Shown in pieces: positions 32,398 to 43,594 of a stretch of 64,000 bases of DNA. Source of the DNA: Alopecurus myosuroides (lineage: Eukaryota > Streptophyta > Magnoliopsida > Poales > Poaceae); the NCBI GenBank assembly GCA_028641055.1, contig CM054057.1, positions 721,180,310 to 721,244,309 of the forward strand, written 5' to 3'. Under the pieces are notes generated by a model. That model was not told where the DNA came from. It did no database searches and worked only from the letters and a program-made list of their open reading frames with translations. The position numbers and the translations under genes were made by a program. The first letter of the stretch is position 1. Every line of letters starts with the position of its first letter.

Positions 32398-34002
32398 CTA
32401 ATTTATTGGGGACAAAAAAGTAAAGCAATGCATCAAAAACATTTTTACATTTTCACACTTGTACTCACTAGTATGGCGACGGTGAAAACAACAATACCAG
32501 CTGCCACTGTATCTTTTTTCGTGCCACCTCACCCATTTTTCACATAGCAACTTCCTTATGCTTGGCATGTCTTTTTGATCAAACCATTCAACTCTGCGAC
32601 CACCATGCCATTCTTCTAGTATTGGCAACATGAAGAAACCACAATCATATCTGCTTTCTAAAACATTTAAAAACAGAAAAACAATGTTTAGAGTTATATC
32701 TTTACATTAAGTTACACTATATTTTGATCATGGTGCCACAATAAAAAAGAAATTTGGAAAACACCAACTTGCGTGTTTGTTTGCTGTGGGCAGGGAATGA
32801 TCTCTATCGAAAAGGTTGAAATATCAATTCTTGAACTTTTGTACTCAACATTCCATAATGTTTTTATTGAAGCAATCAAGAAGTGACAGTCTTCCATCAT
32901 AAGTGGCTCGCCATTTCTCACAATCGAATCCATGATCTCGAATCTTCCAGCGTTCAAGTTTAAGTTAAGAACAAGTAATGGCCAGTTGACACACGTTTTT
33001 TCTTGAGTTGTTGTCAAAGCTTCAAAGTGTTGGGAAACATACCTGTATTTGTTTTTGTGTGTAAGAAACAAGGTTATTACTACACAAACATAAAACCACT
33101 CAGTTTTATAGTCTAAAAGTGCCGGAGATAAAAAAATGTTCTGAACGCTTAACTGTTGAATTGGTGGGACAAAATTTCAATACTACGAAAAAAGAACAAA
33201 AGTTACGCTGTCTAAAAAAATTATTGTAGTTACTTCTTACATTGAACTGCAAAAATGTATCGCCTAGAAAAGGAACAAAGCCAAAACATTGAAACAAAAA
33301 TAGAATTAAGAATCCATCTGTATGAGTTACATTTTTTTAATGGTTTACAATACTTACAATTTTTTAGTGATCAAGCCTATTAGTTGAAGTCATTGTGAAC
33401 ACCCTCTTTACATCTTTCAACTCGAAAGCGGCAATCGATCAGGTAATTCTGCATAAAAAAAATTGGAAGTGTAAGTGATTGATGATCACAACTCAAATAT
33501 GAGTATGGGTTGTGTAAAGGTGGATGCTCACCAAAATGCGTAGAGGCATGATGTACTTGCTTTTGTTCTTGTTCTCTGCATTGATAATGTATATTCCTAT
33601 TTCAGCGGTGACATTTATCAGCTGATTCCCTGGTGAGAAGACCGAATCAACCAAATCGGAAAGGTTTACGAAGAATACACCAACATCAATGATTGTTTCC
33701 TTCCTGCGTGTTGATTTTGATTTTTGGCCATGCTGAAGAACCAATTTGTATAACTCATTTGTGGTCTTGCTTACTGTAAATGTTCTCTTGGTGACTGGCA
33801 CGTAAGGCTATTTTTCAAACTTAGCAGGCTTAGTCAGCCTCTTGTTGTACTCATGTGCCCCAGGTGTAACACTGGCTTCCCCTTTGTTATGTTCCTCGTT
33901 CCCCTCTGGTCGGGTGTCAAATCCCAGGTCAAATGAAGGCGCATCGGGTGCTGCATGCAATAGTTCTTTCCGTTTCTCACAAAAGATACTAGTGATGTAC
34001 AC
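32398..34002 (-). pseudogene. Ulp1-like (C48) protease gene, degenerate, facing the FAR1-like gene
   Basis: On the minus strand, 34002-33540 reads PSFDLGFDTRPEGNEEHNKG, an in-frame TAG at about 33810, then PVTKRTFTVSK and IIDVGVFFVNLSDLVDSVFS, ending at a GTGAGC donor near 33537. A short exon follows (about 33455-33385, LIDCRFRVERCKEG). Next, 33010-32860 reads TCVNWPLLVLNL and RFEIMDS; here the active-site His-Trp is Asn-Trp. The last exon (about 32650-32398) has YDCGFFMLPILEEW with the catalytic Cys. This order matches the Ulp1-like genes that ride on plant MULEs and CACTAs. The stop and the missing His say this copy is inactive. It converges on the FAR1-like gene with about 160 bases between them. 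Confidence 0.7.
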
Positions 34003-34197
34003 TTTACGAGTCTGTCACTAGTATTTTTCTCCGGCTCTCACAAAAGATACTAGTGACGACCACTTTATGAGTCTGTCACTAGTGTTTCGTACTAGTGACA
34101 GGCTTATTCTCACCCTTCACTGGTAAACTTACCAGTGCCGGACAAAGTTTTGTCTGTCACCAGACACGTGGTGGCTATAAGTCTTTCTGCAGTAGTG
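33985..34197 (+). mobile_element. CACTA right-end fragment
   Basis: Ends TCTTTCTGCAGTAGTG at 34197, the complement of CACTACTGCAGAAAGA. The preceding 200 bases contain TACTAGTGAC and GTCACTAGT in both orientations, the usual subterminal repeats. The next three bases are CTC. No matching left end was found in the window. Confidence 0.6.
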
Positions 34198-35190
34198 CTC
34201 GTGCATTGGTTTCCTAACGGGGGTTTAGGTTTCTGCCACTCCGGCAACCCCACAATTAGTATCCAAATAAACAATGCATCCTCCTAGGCCCATAAAGGTG
34301 AAGTATCATGTAGTCGACGTTCACATGACACCAGTAGAAGAATAACACCACAACTTAAATACCGAACCACGAGATATTACTTCAATATAACTTCACTACT
34401 AACATCATGACTTCTCCCATGTCCTCAAGAACTAAACGAACTACTCACAAGACATCATATGGATCATAATCAGAGGTCATATAATGGATGATAACAATCT
34501 GGTCATAAAGTGCTAACACCGATAAATCTCACAAGCATCAACTACTAACAAGTAATCCACACCGGGAGAGAGATCTAATGTAAAACAACGATAGGAGCCC
34601 TTAATTGTTACAGCGGGATGACGGTGGATGATGAGGGTGATGGTGCTGGTGATGAGGATGATGATGACGATGATCCCGATGAAGCCCGGAGTGATGACGG
34701 TGATGATGGTGATGATTTCCCCTCTCCGGAGAGGAATTTCCCCGGCCAGAGAGCTTTTCTCTCTCGGGTGTTTTCCACCCCGAGGCGGCGGCGGAATAAT
34801 TCTTCAATGATGCTCTGGGGCTTAGGGTTCCCTGGGGGTCAAGTATGCGAAAGATGTCGACCAGAGGTGGGCCAGGGTGGGCGCGCCACCTCATGGTGTG
34901 GGTCCCTGGTGGCCCCTCTCTGGCTCCCCGTCTGGGTAGAGTCCTCCTCTGAACTTCTAAGACCCCTCCGGTGTCCCCCTTCTTCTTCTGATCTTCTGAA
35001 ATAGGGTGTCTCGACGATACTTTTTCCATCAGAATTTTGGTCCCGGTGTTTATTATCCAAAAATTATGAAACATGCAAAATAAGATAAAATAACATAAGG
35101 GATGCATCATAACATGAAATATTTCAATGAATAATAGAAAATAACAACATAAAACGGTGATGCAAAATGGACGTATCATTATCCCATACA
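34198..35190 (-). mobile_element. Retroelement fragment, unclassified
   Basis: The sequence ends in GATGCAAAATGGACGTATCA, a phrase typical of antisense LTR-retroelement DNA in Triticeae, and has GGTGGGCGCGCCACC-type GC-rich blocks in the middle. No gag or pol. 34621-34720 is a GAT/GGTGAT microsatellite-like tract. The family assignment is from memory and is weak. Confidence 0.4.
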
Positions 35191-36694
35191 TGTCCGCGCA
35201 ACTGCATGTTAAAACTTTGCAGTGAACTTTTTCTCTATTAAAAAGAATATAATTGGTCGATAAAGAAAAACACTATAAACTTTAATAGACTTTTTGTAAA
35301 TCACCTTACCAATTCATTACTTTATAGTTCGATAAACCTAGATCTCCAGAGAAAAAAAAATCTATCCTACATGCGCAGATCGATGCTTCCCTAATAAGGT
35401 CATTAGATTCCACTTTATTTATGTTTTAGTTTATTATTTATTCTTAGTTTATACTCTGTTGTTAATTTAAGCAGAAAAAATAGTCTATCTTTTGTTCTTG
35501 GTTTATTATTGGTCCTTTTTTGGAAACACTAAACATTGGTAATATGGTAAACAAGAAGTTTGAAAAGTTTGCTACTCCCAAAGATTATTACTTGTGTGGA
35601 CGCACCACTCAGCCTGCTGTCACAATGAAAAACTATGAGATAAACCTACAATACTGAATTTGGTAACATAATCAGTTTGGTGGTTCAGCTTCTGATGATG
35701 CATGTATACATCCAAACACTTTTGTGGAGTTATGCAAAATTATGCACATAAAAGATGTTGACCCCGTGGTCAAGCCGCATTAATCTCTCTTTTCACTTAG
35801 AGGCACTAGATAACATGATCTATGGACCTACACGGATAACCACTTGTTGTTTAGTGAAGCATTGTTCCAGTGTCATGACCTTAATTTCTTAGGAGGCGGG
35901 AGAATAGAATCAAACAAGCTCGACGTGAGAGACACAAAACCAGCACGAGGTAAGTGGCAGTGTTCACCTTCAAGGAGTCCATGGAGTGCGGGTGAACGTC
36001 AAGGTGGCGGGAAATCACGCCGACCCGACAGCCGGTAGGGGCGCGGGGGGAGGGCGTGTTGGCCACAACCGAGGACGCCGACGGAGAAGGGGATTTGGCC
36101 TGGTCGCGGTGCTGAACGTTGTCCTCCAGTTCATCTTGCTGGGTCGGCGACGATGACTGCGATGGAAAGAGTCCGAGGCGGCAGGGCAGGGTTGGGATAA
36201 CGCAGCGGACAAAGGCGGGATTTTTTCGAACAGAGTAACCGATGCGGGGAACCCTAGGGTCGGGTCCATGGACCCTCTGCGGATCTAGAGCTAAGGGACG
36301 GAGGGCTTTCCTGCGACGTGGAAATGGGCCCTCGCGCGATCGGATGGTAGAGCGCGCCCCTGATAATTGCATTGTTGTGTCTGGGCTGTGGGGGCTCTCA
36401 GCCACATGGATAGTTCAATGTGCTCATCAGCGCCTGACCCGAAGATGTGGATCATCCAAGGAACATTAGCATGGCGTACTCCTCCTGTTTGAATCGGAGT
36501 TTGAAACCAAACAAACTTCTCCTCAGGAGGATAGATGGGCGATTCAGGTGAGATCCCATGTAGATCTAACTTTCTATTCACTCGTGGGATCCAGACGGTC
36601 CGGGGAGGGGCCACCAAGGCTCCTCTCTTCTCGAGAATCCATACATCCCTTATCAGCGTATGGAGAGCTATCTCTCGAGCGTGAATCTGGCCTA
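35191..36694. other. Unassigned; GC-rich patch at 35880-36460
   Basis: 35191-35880 is AT-rich with no coding signal. 35881-36405 is open on the minus strand for 174 codons with a Pro/Ser/Arg-rich product; no domain is seen, and high GC alone could explain it. It could be a captured exon but nothing supports a function. Confidence 0.35.
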
Positions 36695-37696
36695 GGGACC
36701 TCCTATGTATCGCTCCTAGCGAGGTAAGCCTTTCGGCTCGCTCAGCTCGCGAGCGCCCGCCTCGGTTAAATGGGCCTAACCCATTACATGACGAACCAGC
36801 CAGCAGCGACCCAACGAACGACCAGGAGCCAGCCAGCAGCGACCCAGCTCACACAATGGTACGCATCGTTTTCTTCTTCCTTTTTTTACATTTTAGCTTC
36901 TCCTTTATTTCTAAATAATAAATAGAAATAAATTTCTTAAATGTTCAAATGTGAAAATTGTTTAGATTTTAAAATACATTAAATTTTCCAAATAAATATA
37001 TATGAACAATTTTTGAAAATATACAATTTTTAAAAATGATGAACAATTTTTTAAATGCACAATTTTGTAAAAAGTGGTGAACACATTTTAAATTATCAAT
37101 TCTTAAAATGGTGAACAATTTTTAAATATGAACAATTTTTTAAAGTAATAAACATTTTTTGCATTTTTCTAAAGAATATGAACAATTTTTATGTTTAAAC
37201 GATTTTCAAATATAAATGATTTGATATATTATTTTTTTTACATATGAGCAATTCTCAAATTTAAAATTTTTTTAATCTAAAGTTTTCTTCATTTTAACTA
37301 ATTTTAAATTTGAACATTTTTTATATGAACAATATTCGAATTTAAACATTTTAAAGTTTTAACAATTTTTAGTTTGAACCAAAAATAATTCTGAACCAAA
37401 AAAATAAAACAGAAAAAGAAAGAATAAAGTGGAAAAGAAAAAGAAACAAAAAATAAAAATGAAAAAAATGAAAATAGAAAAAAGGAGACAATAAAAGGTT
37501 TAAAACGAGAAGAGTAGACACAAACGTTCAGTGTACCCGTCGCTCTGTCCCTACGAGCCGAAGCGTATGTTGTGAGGTTCGAATTCTCCTTCCCTCGTGT
37601 TTTCTTATGTAAGCTAATAGGTCGGCCCACTTGTATGTTTTACGGGAGCGAGTCTGTGCACCAGCTCGCAATAGGCGATGTATAGTGGGAAGCCCC
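36695..37696. mobile_element. Possible 1.0-kb inverted-repeat element with AT-rich core
   Basis: The left end (GGGACCTCCTATGTATCGC) resembles the complement of the right end (GCGATGTATAGTGGGAAGCCCC) with several mismatches and gaps. Between them, 36880-37480 is a long low-complexity tract of GAACAATTTTT and AAATTTGAAC phrases. No target duplication was recognised, so the borders are tentative. Confidence 0.35.
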
Positions 37697-38706
37697 TATG
37701 CCTCGCTCGAGCGGGAGCCCCGACTCGCTCGCCATCCGCCCTCTGTCCATGCTACGTGGGCCAGCCCAATTATCTCGCTCGGAACGCGCACGAGCGATGG
37801 AGGTTCGTCGTCGCTGGCAGCCCCTCTCTCTCACGGGCTTGTGCTCAAACAGAGACAGAGAAAAAGCAACGACACGTCCGGACGTGACCGGTGACCCACC
37901 ATGACTCTTAATTAACTCGTTGACTTGATCAAAGTGCATGCGTGACACATTAACACGTTGTTGTTCTATCTCATGAACATAGTTCTACTAACATTGGAGC
38001 AGCGGGAGGTAAATAAAACTAAATATTTTCAAATGACTGAAAGGCTAAAAAAAATGCGAAAACGTGAACAATTTTTGAAAATGAACAAAATCTTAAATCA
38101 TTTCAAAACATGAACAAAATTTACATATGAAAATTTATCAAAAATTGAACACATTTTAAGTTTTTTGCTTTCTTATTTGAACAATTTTTATCCGAACAAA
38201 TTTTGAATTTGAATAATTTATAAATTTGAACATTTTCAGTTTTGAATAATTTTAATAAAAAATCGCTAAACCAAAAAAAATAGTGAACAGAATATACGGA
38301 TACAACAAAAATAAAGGTGAACCAAAACCAATGGTGAACCAAAAGTTTCGGTGAACGAAAACTAATGGTGAACCGAAAATAATAATGAACCAAAATTAAA
38401 TTTGATCAATTTTAAATTTGAACATTTTTTATCCGAATTTGAATAATCTATAAATTTGAAAAAATTTATCCGAACGATTTTCAAATTTGAAAAAATTATA
38501 AATTTGAACATTTTAAAGTTTGAACATTTTTCAGTTTGAACGAAAAAAAACAGGAAAAGAAAAATAAAACGAAAAAGAAAAACATTAAAGGAAATGTAAA
38601 AAAGAAAACAGAAAAGAAAATGTAAAAATGAAAACAGGAAAAAAAATGTAAAAAGGAAAACAGAAAACAGAAAAAAAAAAGACAATAAAAAGATTAAAAA
38701 CGAAGT
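37697..38706. other. Unassigned; AT-rich GAACAATTTT tract
   Basis: 37700-37900 is GC-rich with repeated CTCGCTCG motifs. 38030-38700 repeats GAACATTTT, AATTTGAAC and GGTGAACCAAAA phrases and ends in an A-rich tract. No gene. The same phrases occur at 36890-37480, so both may come from one repeat family. Confidence 0.45.
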
Positions 38707-38999
38707 GTTGGAACTATAGTTGCGCATTCGGTTAATATGGTTAATTCGGTTCAGTTTATACGTTTTTTCGGTCTGTACGGTTTCAATACTTCGGTAAATA
38801 CGGTTTTGTACGAGAATACGGTTCGGTTTCGGTAATAACCATTTAAATTCGGTTCGGTTTCGGTAATAACCAAATTAACCAAAATTGACGCGAATTTTAA
38901 AATGACAATTTCTTTTCGCGGCCATATATTACAAAATAATGGAATCTTCTATACCTAAATAGGAATGCCCCACTACCTCATTTTCCAGCCTCCTCGTGC

Positions 39000-40422
39000 G
39001 TCCACGTCATCACTATTTTCGAGCGACGCGATTTAGACCATCTCCCGTGCGTCTCTTCAGATGGGTTGGATGGTAGGCCGTGAACTTTATGGGCTCTCGC
39101 TGCTTGGCCTGGTAGAGACGGTTGCCCTTCTCTTCTATACCCGGTCGCCCTGTCTGACTGTCCCTTCGATGGCCTTTCAAGTGCCGTTTGTATTTCTCTT
39201 CTTCGACGTCATCACTATTTCATGGACAAAAATCCTTCCGCGACAAATGCTCCTGAAACTGCCGCATGCTTCCCAGCATTCATCAACCATTATTGTCTTG
39301 CAAATACACAAAAACTGCTCGGCTCGGTTGAACTGCCCACCGCCACCTTCATGTTTAAAAGGCTCCCTGTGGTTCCATAGACATCCAGCTCCCACACACC
39401 TGCGTTTTTTTTAATCAGTCAATTGGGTTCCCGTATGGCTCGAAAGCTGATCCCTGTTATGCCTCCCCCGGATTTGATTGGATTTCATTGATTATGTGTG
39501 GTGCTCACTCAGGTCCCCTCGATTTGCTGGATCCTGACTACTGGTGGCTTTAAGGAAGAAAAAGAGGCTATTATCTACTCCAAGCAGCGACAACAATCCC
39601 TGCTTATATAGGTACACAAGGTCTCATCCCTTACAACTCATTTTTTTAGATGAATCAAGACCTCTTGCTTTATGTTTGATAGGTGCGGTGGTCCAAAATC
39701 AAGTTTGAATCGCATCCTAAAACAGCTGCATCTTCTCTTTTCTTATTGATCACATATGTCCTCAAATGTCCCCTGAATTTATTTATTTACATTGGAATTT
39801 GCTGCTCTCGAATCTTCCATCAAATTCGTTTGTTAAAAAAGATTAGCTAGACACCACAAGTTCTTGATGATTTTGGTTCCACAGATATACAAATACGCAA
39901 ACCAAAATAAACGAAAGTGTTCCCCTCATTACGGTGATAGCGCCATGTTGGTTAGCAGCCTGTCGGATCTTTATTTATTGTTCTCCTCATTTCAGTGCTA
40001 GCAACAGGTTGGTCAGCAACCTGTAGCATCTTTATTTTTACGGAAAATAGGTGAGATTAAAACACCAGTTGTTAGGATAGCAGCCTCTCCACCGGATAGC
40101 ATAGCTGTGGCACAGTACCATATTGGATGGACGGCTCCTTACCATCCCCTTTTAGTTCTCAAGAAGGTTAATCAACGTAGGAGAGTGCACTGTTGCATGA
40201 TTCTGTGTGATCTCTCCGTCAAATACTAGAACATTATCCTATTCATTTCTAAATTCTAATAATTGTATTCTTTGCATAAAGTACTTATTATTATATATAA
40301 AAAATTATGTAAAAAGACTTGATTCATTCATTCGGTATAAAAATACAGATAAAACTTCCAAGCAACATGATTCTTCCTTTTGTGATACGCAGGGTGACAC
40401 CAAAGCCACAATAGGTACTTAC
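39000..40422. other. Helitron body, left part
   Basis: No recognised gene. 39930-40050 has an imperfect duplication (TGTTCCCCTCATTACGGTGATAG and TGTTCTCCTCATTTCAGTGCTAG). The rest is unremarkable. Confidence 0.4.
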
Positions 40423-40508
40423 TTAGAGCATGTCTAACAGACCCCTTATGTTTTCGCCCCCTAAAACGCGTGTAGAGGGCCCTGTATACGCTTTTCGCCG
40501 GCCACAAA

Positions 40509-40602
40509 CTCGTGCGAGCTAGCAGACCACCTACTCCCACCCCGTAAAACAGAATATTCTGTTTTACGGGGTGGGGGTAGGGGGTCTGCTAGCTCGCACG
40601 AG
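40509..40602. repeat. 94-bp near-perfect palindrome inside the Harbinger
   Basis: The left arm starts CTCGTGCGAGCTAGCAGACC, the centre is AATATT at 40553-40558, and the right arm ends GGTCTGCTAGCTCGCACGAG. The 47-bp arms differ at only two positions. It lies about 85 bases inside the element end, downstream of the transposase stop. Confidence 0.9.
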
Positions 40603-40847
40603 CTTTTGGCCCCTCACAAAACAGGGTTTTGGACATTTTGCATATCAACGCAACATCTCATCACATTGCATAAAATTATCAAACCACACAATAAATAATC
40701 TTAATTATTACAATCAATGTTTTCACACAAATAAAATGTTCAAAGCACACAACAAAAATCTTAATTATTACAATCAATGTTTAACACAAATAAAATGTTT
40801 TCCGAACTGCCAATCAATGTTTCACACATAGAAGAAGAGAAAATGAA

Positions 40848-42176
40848 TCATTGGCCATGCAACTGCCAGTGGTGATCGATCAGATCTTGGGTGAGCTGGT
40901 GATGAGTCTCAGCACATTCAATGCCGCGATGCCCTGCTAGAAAAGCTTCAAGCCGATCAGGGTTTCTCTCGGGCACAACTCGGGTGCCAACATTATCATA
41001 GAAACATGGCAATCTTAACCCCCTCTCATCTTCGATGATCATGTTGTGAAGAATCACACAACATGTCATGATGTCGACAAGAGTCTCTTTGTCCCAAAAC
41101 CGTGCAGGACCCCGAACAATGGCAAACCTTGCTTGCAAAACACCAAAAGCTCTCTCAATATCTTTGCGAGCAGCCTCTTGTTCTCTTGTGAACTTTGCTT
41201 CTTTTCTTGTCAAAGGCCTATCCTTTCTCTCTTTAATTGCCTTCACAAGAGTTGCATAGTCTGGGTAAATACCATCTGTGAGATAGTACCCCATGGTGTA
41301 CTCATTGTTCATAACTTTGTAGTTGCAAGGTGGTGCATCACCCCTAATTATTCTTCTAAATAAAGGGGATTTATTCAAGACATTAATGTCATTGAGTGTC
41401 CCCGGTAGTCGAAAGTATGCATGCCAAATCCACAAATCTTGGGATGCCACAGCTTCAAGCACAATGGTAGCATCACTGCTTTTTCCACAATACATTCCAT
41501 GCCATGCTTTTGGACAATTTTTCCATGTCCAATGCATGCGATCTAGACTACCAAGCATCCCAGGCCACCCTCTCTTTTCATTCATCTCCATGAGCCTCTT
41601 TGTATCATCCTCATTTGGAGCTCGGAGATACGTCTCGCCATACAACTTGATCACCATCTTGGCAAACATACGCACACAATCAGTGGTTGTTTGTACCCCA
41701 ATGCGAAGGTACTCGTCAGTATAATCCGCAGGGATACCATATGCAATCACCCTCATGGCAGCTGATATTTTCTGATATGGGCTAAATCCCATGACTTGGG
41801 CGGCATTTCTCCGTTGCTTAAAATAATCGGAGTTTGCTTCACAGTCTTTAACGATTTTGGTGAACAAACTCCTACGCATGCGGTATCTTCTACGGAAGAG
41901 ACGGGGGGGATAGGTAGGTACCTCGGCAAAATAATCTTGCCACAGCTGTTCGTGGCCGAGCGCGCGGTTCCGCGGGATGCATATGCGGCCCTTCGTGGAA
42001 CCCTTTCTCTGATCTAGCAGCTTCGCGCGGTCCTCGAGGTCCTTGATGCGGAAGATGTACTGCATCATCTCCATGTCGTCGTCGCTCAGCAGCTCGTCGA
42101 GGTCCGAATCCCCCGAAGACCAGCTCAACGAATCATCGGTATGCTCCACATCATCCATGGTCGCGTCCGCAGACAT
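40848..42176 (-). CDS. PIF/Harbinger transposase (plant transposon protein / ALP1-like), intact
   Basis: A single exon of 442 residues, ATG at 42174-42176 on the minus strand, stop at 40848. The acidic N-terminus (SGDSDLDELLSDDD) is followed by a helical DNA-binding region (TYPPRLFRRRYRMRRSLFTK). The DDE nuclease core includes the first Asp in MLGSLDRMHWTWK, the second in RLPGTLNDINVLNKSPLF and the Glu in RKDIERAFGVLQARF. No frameshift or stop is seen, and the length fits the family (about 400-450). The enzyme cuts and pastes Harbinger DNA at TTA and normally acts with a Myb-like partner protein, not encoded here. A domesticated ALP1-like gene is unlikely because intact TIRs and target duplications surround it. 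Confidence 0.93.
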   Translation of the reverse strand: MSADATMDDVEHTDDSLSWSSGDSDLDELLSDDDMEMMQYIFRIKDLEDRAKLLDQRKGSTKGRICIPRNRALGHEQLWQDYFAEVPTYPPRLFRRRYRMRRSLFTKIVKDCEANSDYFKQRRNAAQVMGFSPYQKISAAMRVIAYGIPADYTDEYLRIGVQTTTDCVRMFAKMVIKLYGETYLRAPNEDDTKRLMEMNEKRGWPGMLGSLDRMHWTWKNCPKAWHGMYCGKSSDATIVLEAVASQDLWIWHAYFRLPGTLNDINVLNKSPLFRRIIRGDAPPCNYKVMNNEYTMGYYLTDGIYPDYATLVKAIKERKDRPLTRKEAKFTREQEAARKDIERAFGVLQARFAIVRGPARFWDKETLVDIMTCCVILHNMIIEDERGLRLPCFYDNVGTRVVPERNPDRLEAFLAGHRGIECAETHHQLTQDLIDHHWQLHGQ

Positions 42177-42664
42177 CTACGGCATCGCGAAGCAGAGATC
42201 AGGCACCCGCGGAACGGCGAAATCGAAGAGGAAACACGGCCCGGCGAGTACTCACCGTGGGGAGGCGGCGGAGATGCACACGGCGCGGCGAGTCGAGGGG
42301 CGCCGAGGTCCGCTGGGGGCCCGACGGGGGTGCGGCGGTGTCCGGCGGGGGTGCGGTGCCTCGGAGGCGACCGGATCTACGGGGCGGCGGCAGGCGGCGG
42401 CTGGCGGCGGGGCGAACGAAAGTGGGATTCGTACCTGAAACTTCAGCGCGCCCTAGCTCGCACGAGGTAGAGGGTTGGCCCTCTACATCTCCTTCCGACC
42501 CGCACATGTAGGGGTCGACGGGCCGCCCCCTATCCAAACTTGTAAAAAACCGTCCGGGGTGGTCCATTTACGGGGTCTGCTAGATGGCCGGGTAGAGCCC
42601 AAACCCGTATATCAGCGGTTATTATACGGGTTTGGGCCATTTAGGGGGTCTGTTAGACATGCTC
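42177..42664 (-). promoter_or_regulatory. 5' region of the Harbinger transposase
   Basis: GC-rich leader (42180-42440) with CGGCGGC repeats, then the right TIR region. Apparent ORFs on both strands arise from the GC content. The transposase promoter should lie here, but no TATA is evident. Confidence 0.45.
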
Positions 42665-43177
42665 TTAGTCAAAAACATATTTCTATTCCTATTCAAATTG
42701 CTACCTTCATATACAATGCTCTCTCTCCGGCAGGGCAATGAGGCTGACGACAAACGTACTTACATCTTCAGCTAATCACCAAACAGAAGCTAGCAAGATC
42801 TATACCGGCTACCGAGTCAACACAAAAATTCAAGGACATGAAAATCCACGGCATCTAACTATATAATACGGGACAAAGGTGGATCTTCAGGTACAGACAT
42901 AACAAGCCTACTTGGATCAGCCATTCTTCACAAATGTATATATCAAGCATGGAAAGAGACATGTCACGGTTATCCTTCCTGGTGACTAGAAGATTTACGA
43001 AGAAATTGAGTTACAAATGGTCCCACCAAGTACTCAAATCATGTACTAAACAAATTCATTGATTTTCGAATAATGAACTACCTATGTTTACCTAAAAGTT
43101 TAAATAAATCTATATAATTTTTTATTCTAGATAAATCACTCAAAATATTCCGCCGCAACGCGCGGGGTTTCATCTAG

Positions 43178-43502
43178 TAGACTATAAAACTAACAGGCAT
43201 ATGGTCCAAAGTAACCAAATAACCCTTAAAGTTGATCAAAGCATATATAAATAGCAAATCACATGCTACAAGTAACCTATAATGTTAATAAAAATAGTGA
43301 ATTAGTACATGTTAATAGCCATTCGGTTTTTTAATGGTTAACAATTCGGTTTTCGGTTATTAACCATATTAACCGCATTCATATGGTTAGCTATTTTACT
43401 AACCGTAACCTAACCAGAAACAAAAAATAACCATAATTTCTGTTCGGTTCCGGTTTTTCCCTGTTCGGTTTCTCGGTTTTCGGTTAACCGTGCACAGTCT
43501 TA
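43178..43502. other. Right part of the hAT element
   Basis: AT-rich, then ACCGAAAACCGA-type phrases towards the hAT right end at 43502. Non-coding. Confidence 0.6.
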
Positions 43503-43510
43503 GTTGGAAC

Positions 43511-43594
43511 CAACCAGGGCGAGCGCATTGGCTGTGCCCCTACCTACACGTAGCCTACGTCCAGGTTCGATCCCTCCCTCTCTCGATCCAAAAT
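43511..43594 (+). other. tRNA-like phrase between elements
   Basis: GAGCGCATTGGC then, about 35 bases on, AGGTTCGATCCC resemble A and B boxes of RNA polymerase III promoters. A similar layout occurs at about 37530-37590 with GGTTCGAATTC. It could be a SINE piece. Weak. Confidence 0.25.

Larger units (their letters stand above)
40423..42667 (-). mobile_element. PIF/Harbinger element with TTA target duplication
   Basis: Ends are GAGCATGTCTAACAGACCCC (from 40426) and its complement GGGGTCTGTTAGACATGCTC (to 42664), perfect over 20 bases. TTA flanks both (40423-40425 and 42665-42667), the diagnostic PIF/Harbinger target. It is 2239 bp long and carries one transposase ORF on the minus strand. The second ORF normally needed (Myb/SANT DNA-binding ORF1) is not found. 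It is inserted in the Helitron. Confidence 0.93.
38945..43177 (+). mobile_element. Helitron, non-autonomous, nested in the hAT
   Basis: The 3' end has CCGCCGCAACGCGCGG (about 43150-43165, a GC hairpin), then GGTTTCAT and CTAG (43174-43177), followed by T. A matching 5' end, TCTTCTATACC at 38945, is preceded by A, so the insertion lies between A and T as Helitrons require. Excluding the inner Harbinger the element is about 2.0 kb. It has no Rep/helicase. The GC-rich part at 39000-39420 has an open frame (39061-39414) that I cannot assign and could be a captured fragment. Confidence 0.65.
38707..43510. mobile_element. hAT element with 8-bp target duplication, containing nested elements
   Basis: GTTGGAAC occurs exactly at 38707-38714 and 43503-43510. 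Between them the ends are TATAGTTGCGCATTCGGTTAA and, on the other strand, TAAGACTGTGCACGGTTAA, related inverted repeats of hAT type. TTCGGTTTCGG phrases repeat inside both ends, as in many plant hAT elements. Without the Helitron it would be only about 555 bp (38715-38944 plus 43178-43502), so it is a non-autonomous hAT or hAT MITE. No hAT transposase is present. Confidence 0.8.

Noticed and set aside
39061..39414. 117-codon ORF in the Helitron as a host gene
   Set aside because: No domain, no splice partners and mixed hydrophobic composition. It is left as possible captured DNA only.
42043..42511. ORFs on the plus strand opposite the Harbinger transposase start
   Set aside because: They are antisense to the transposase and its GC-rich leader and have no independent support.
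43511..43594. A tRNA gene
   Set aside because: Only box-like phrases are present, and no cloverleaf can be drawn by eye.
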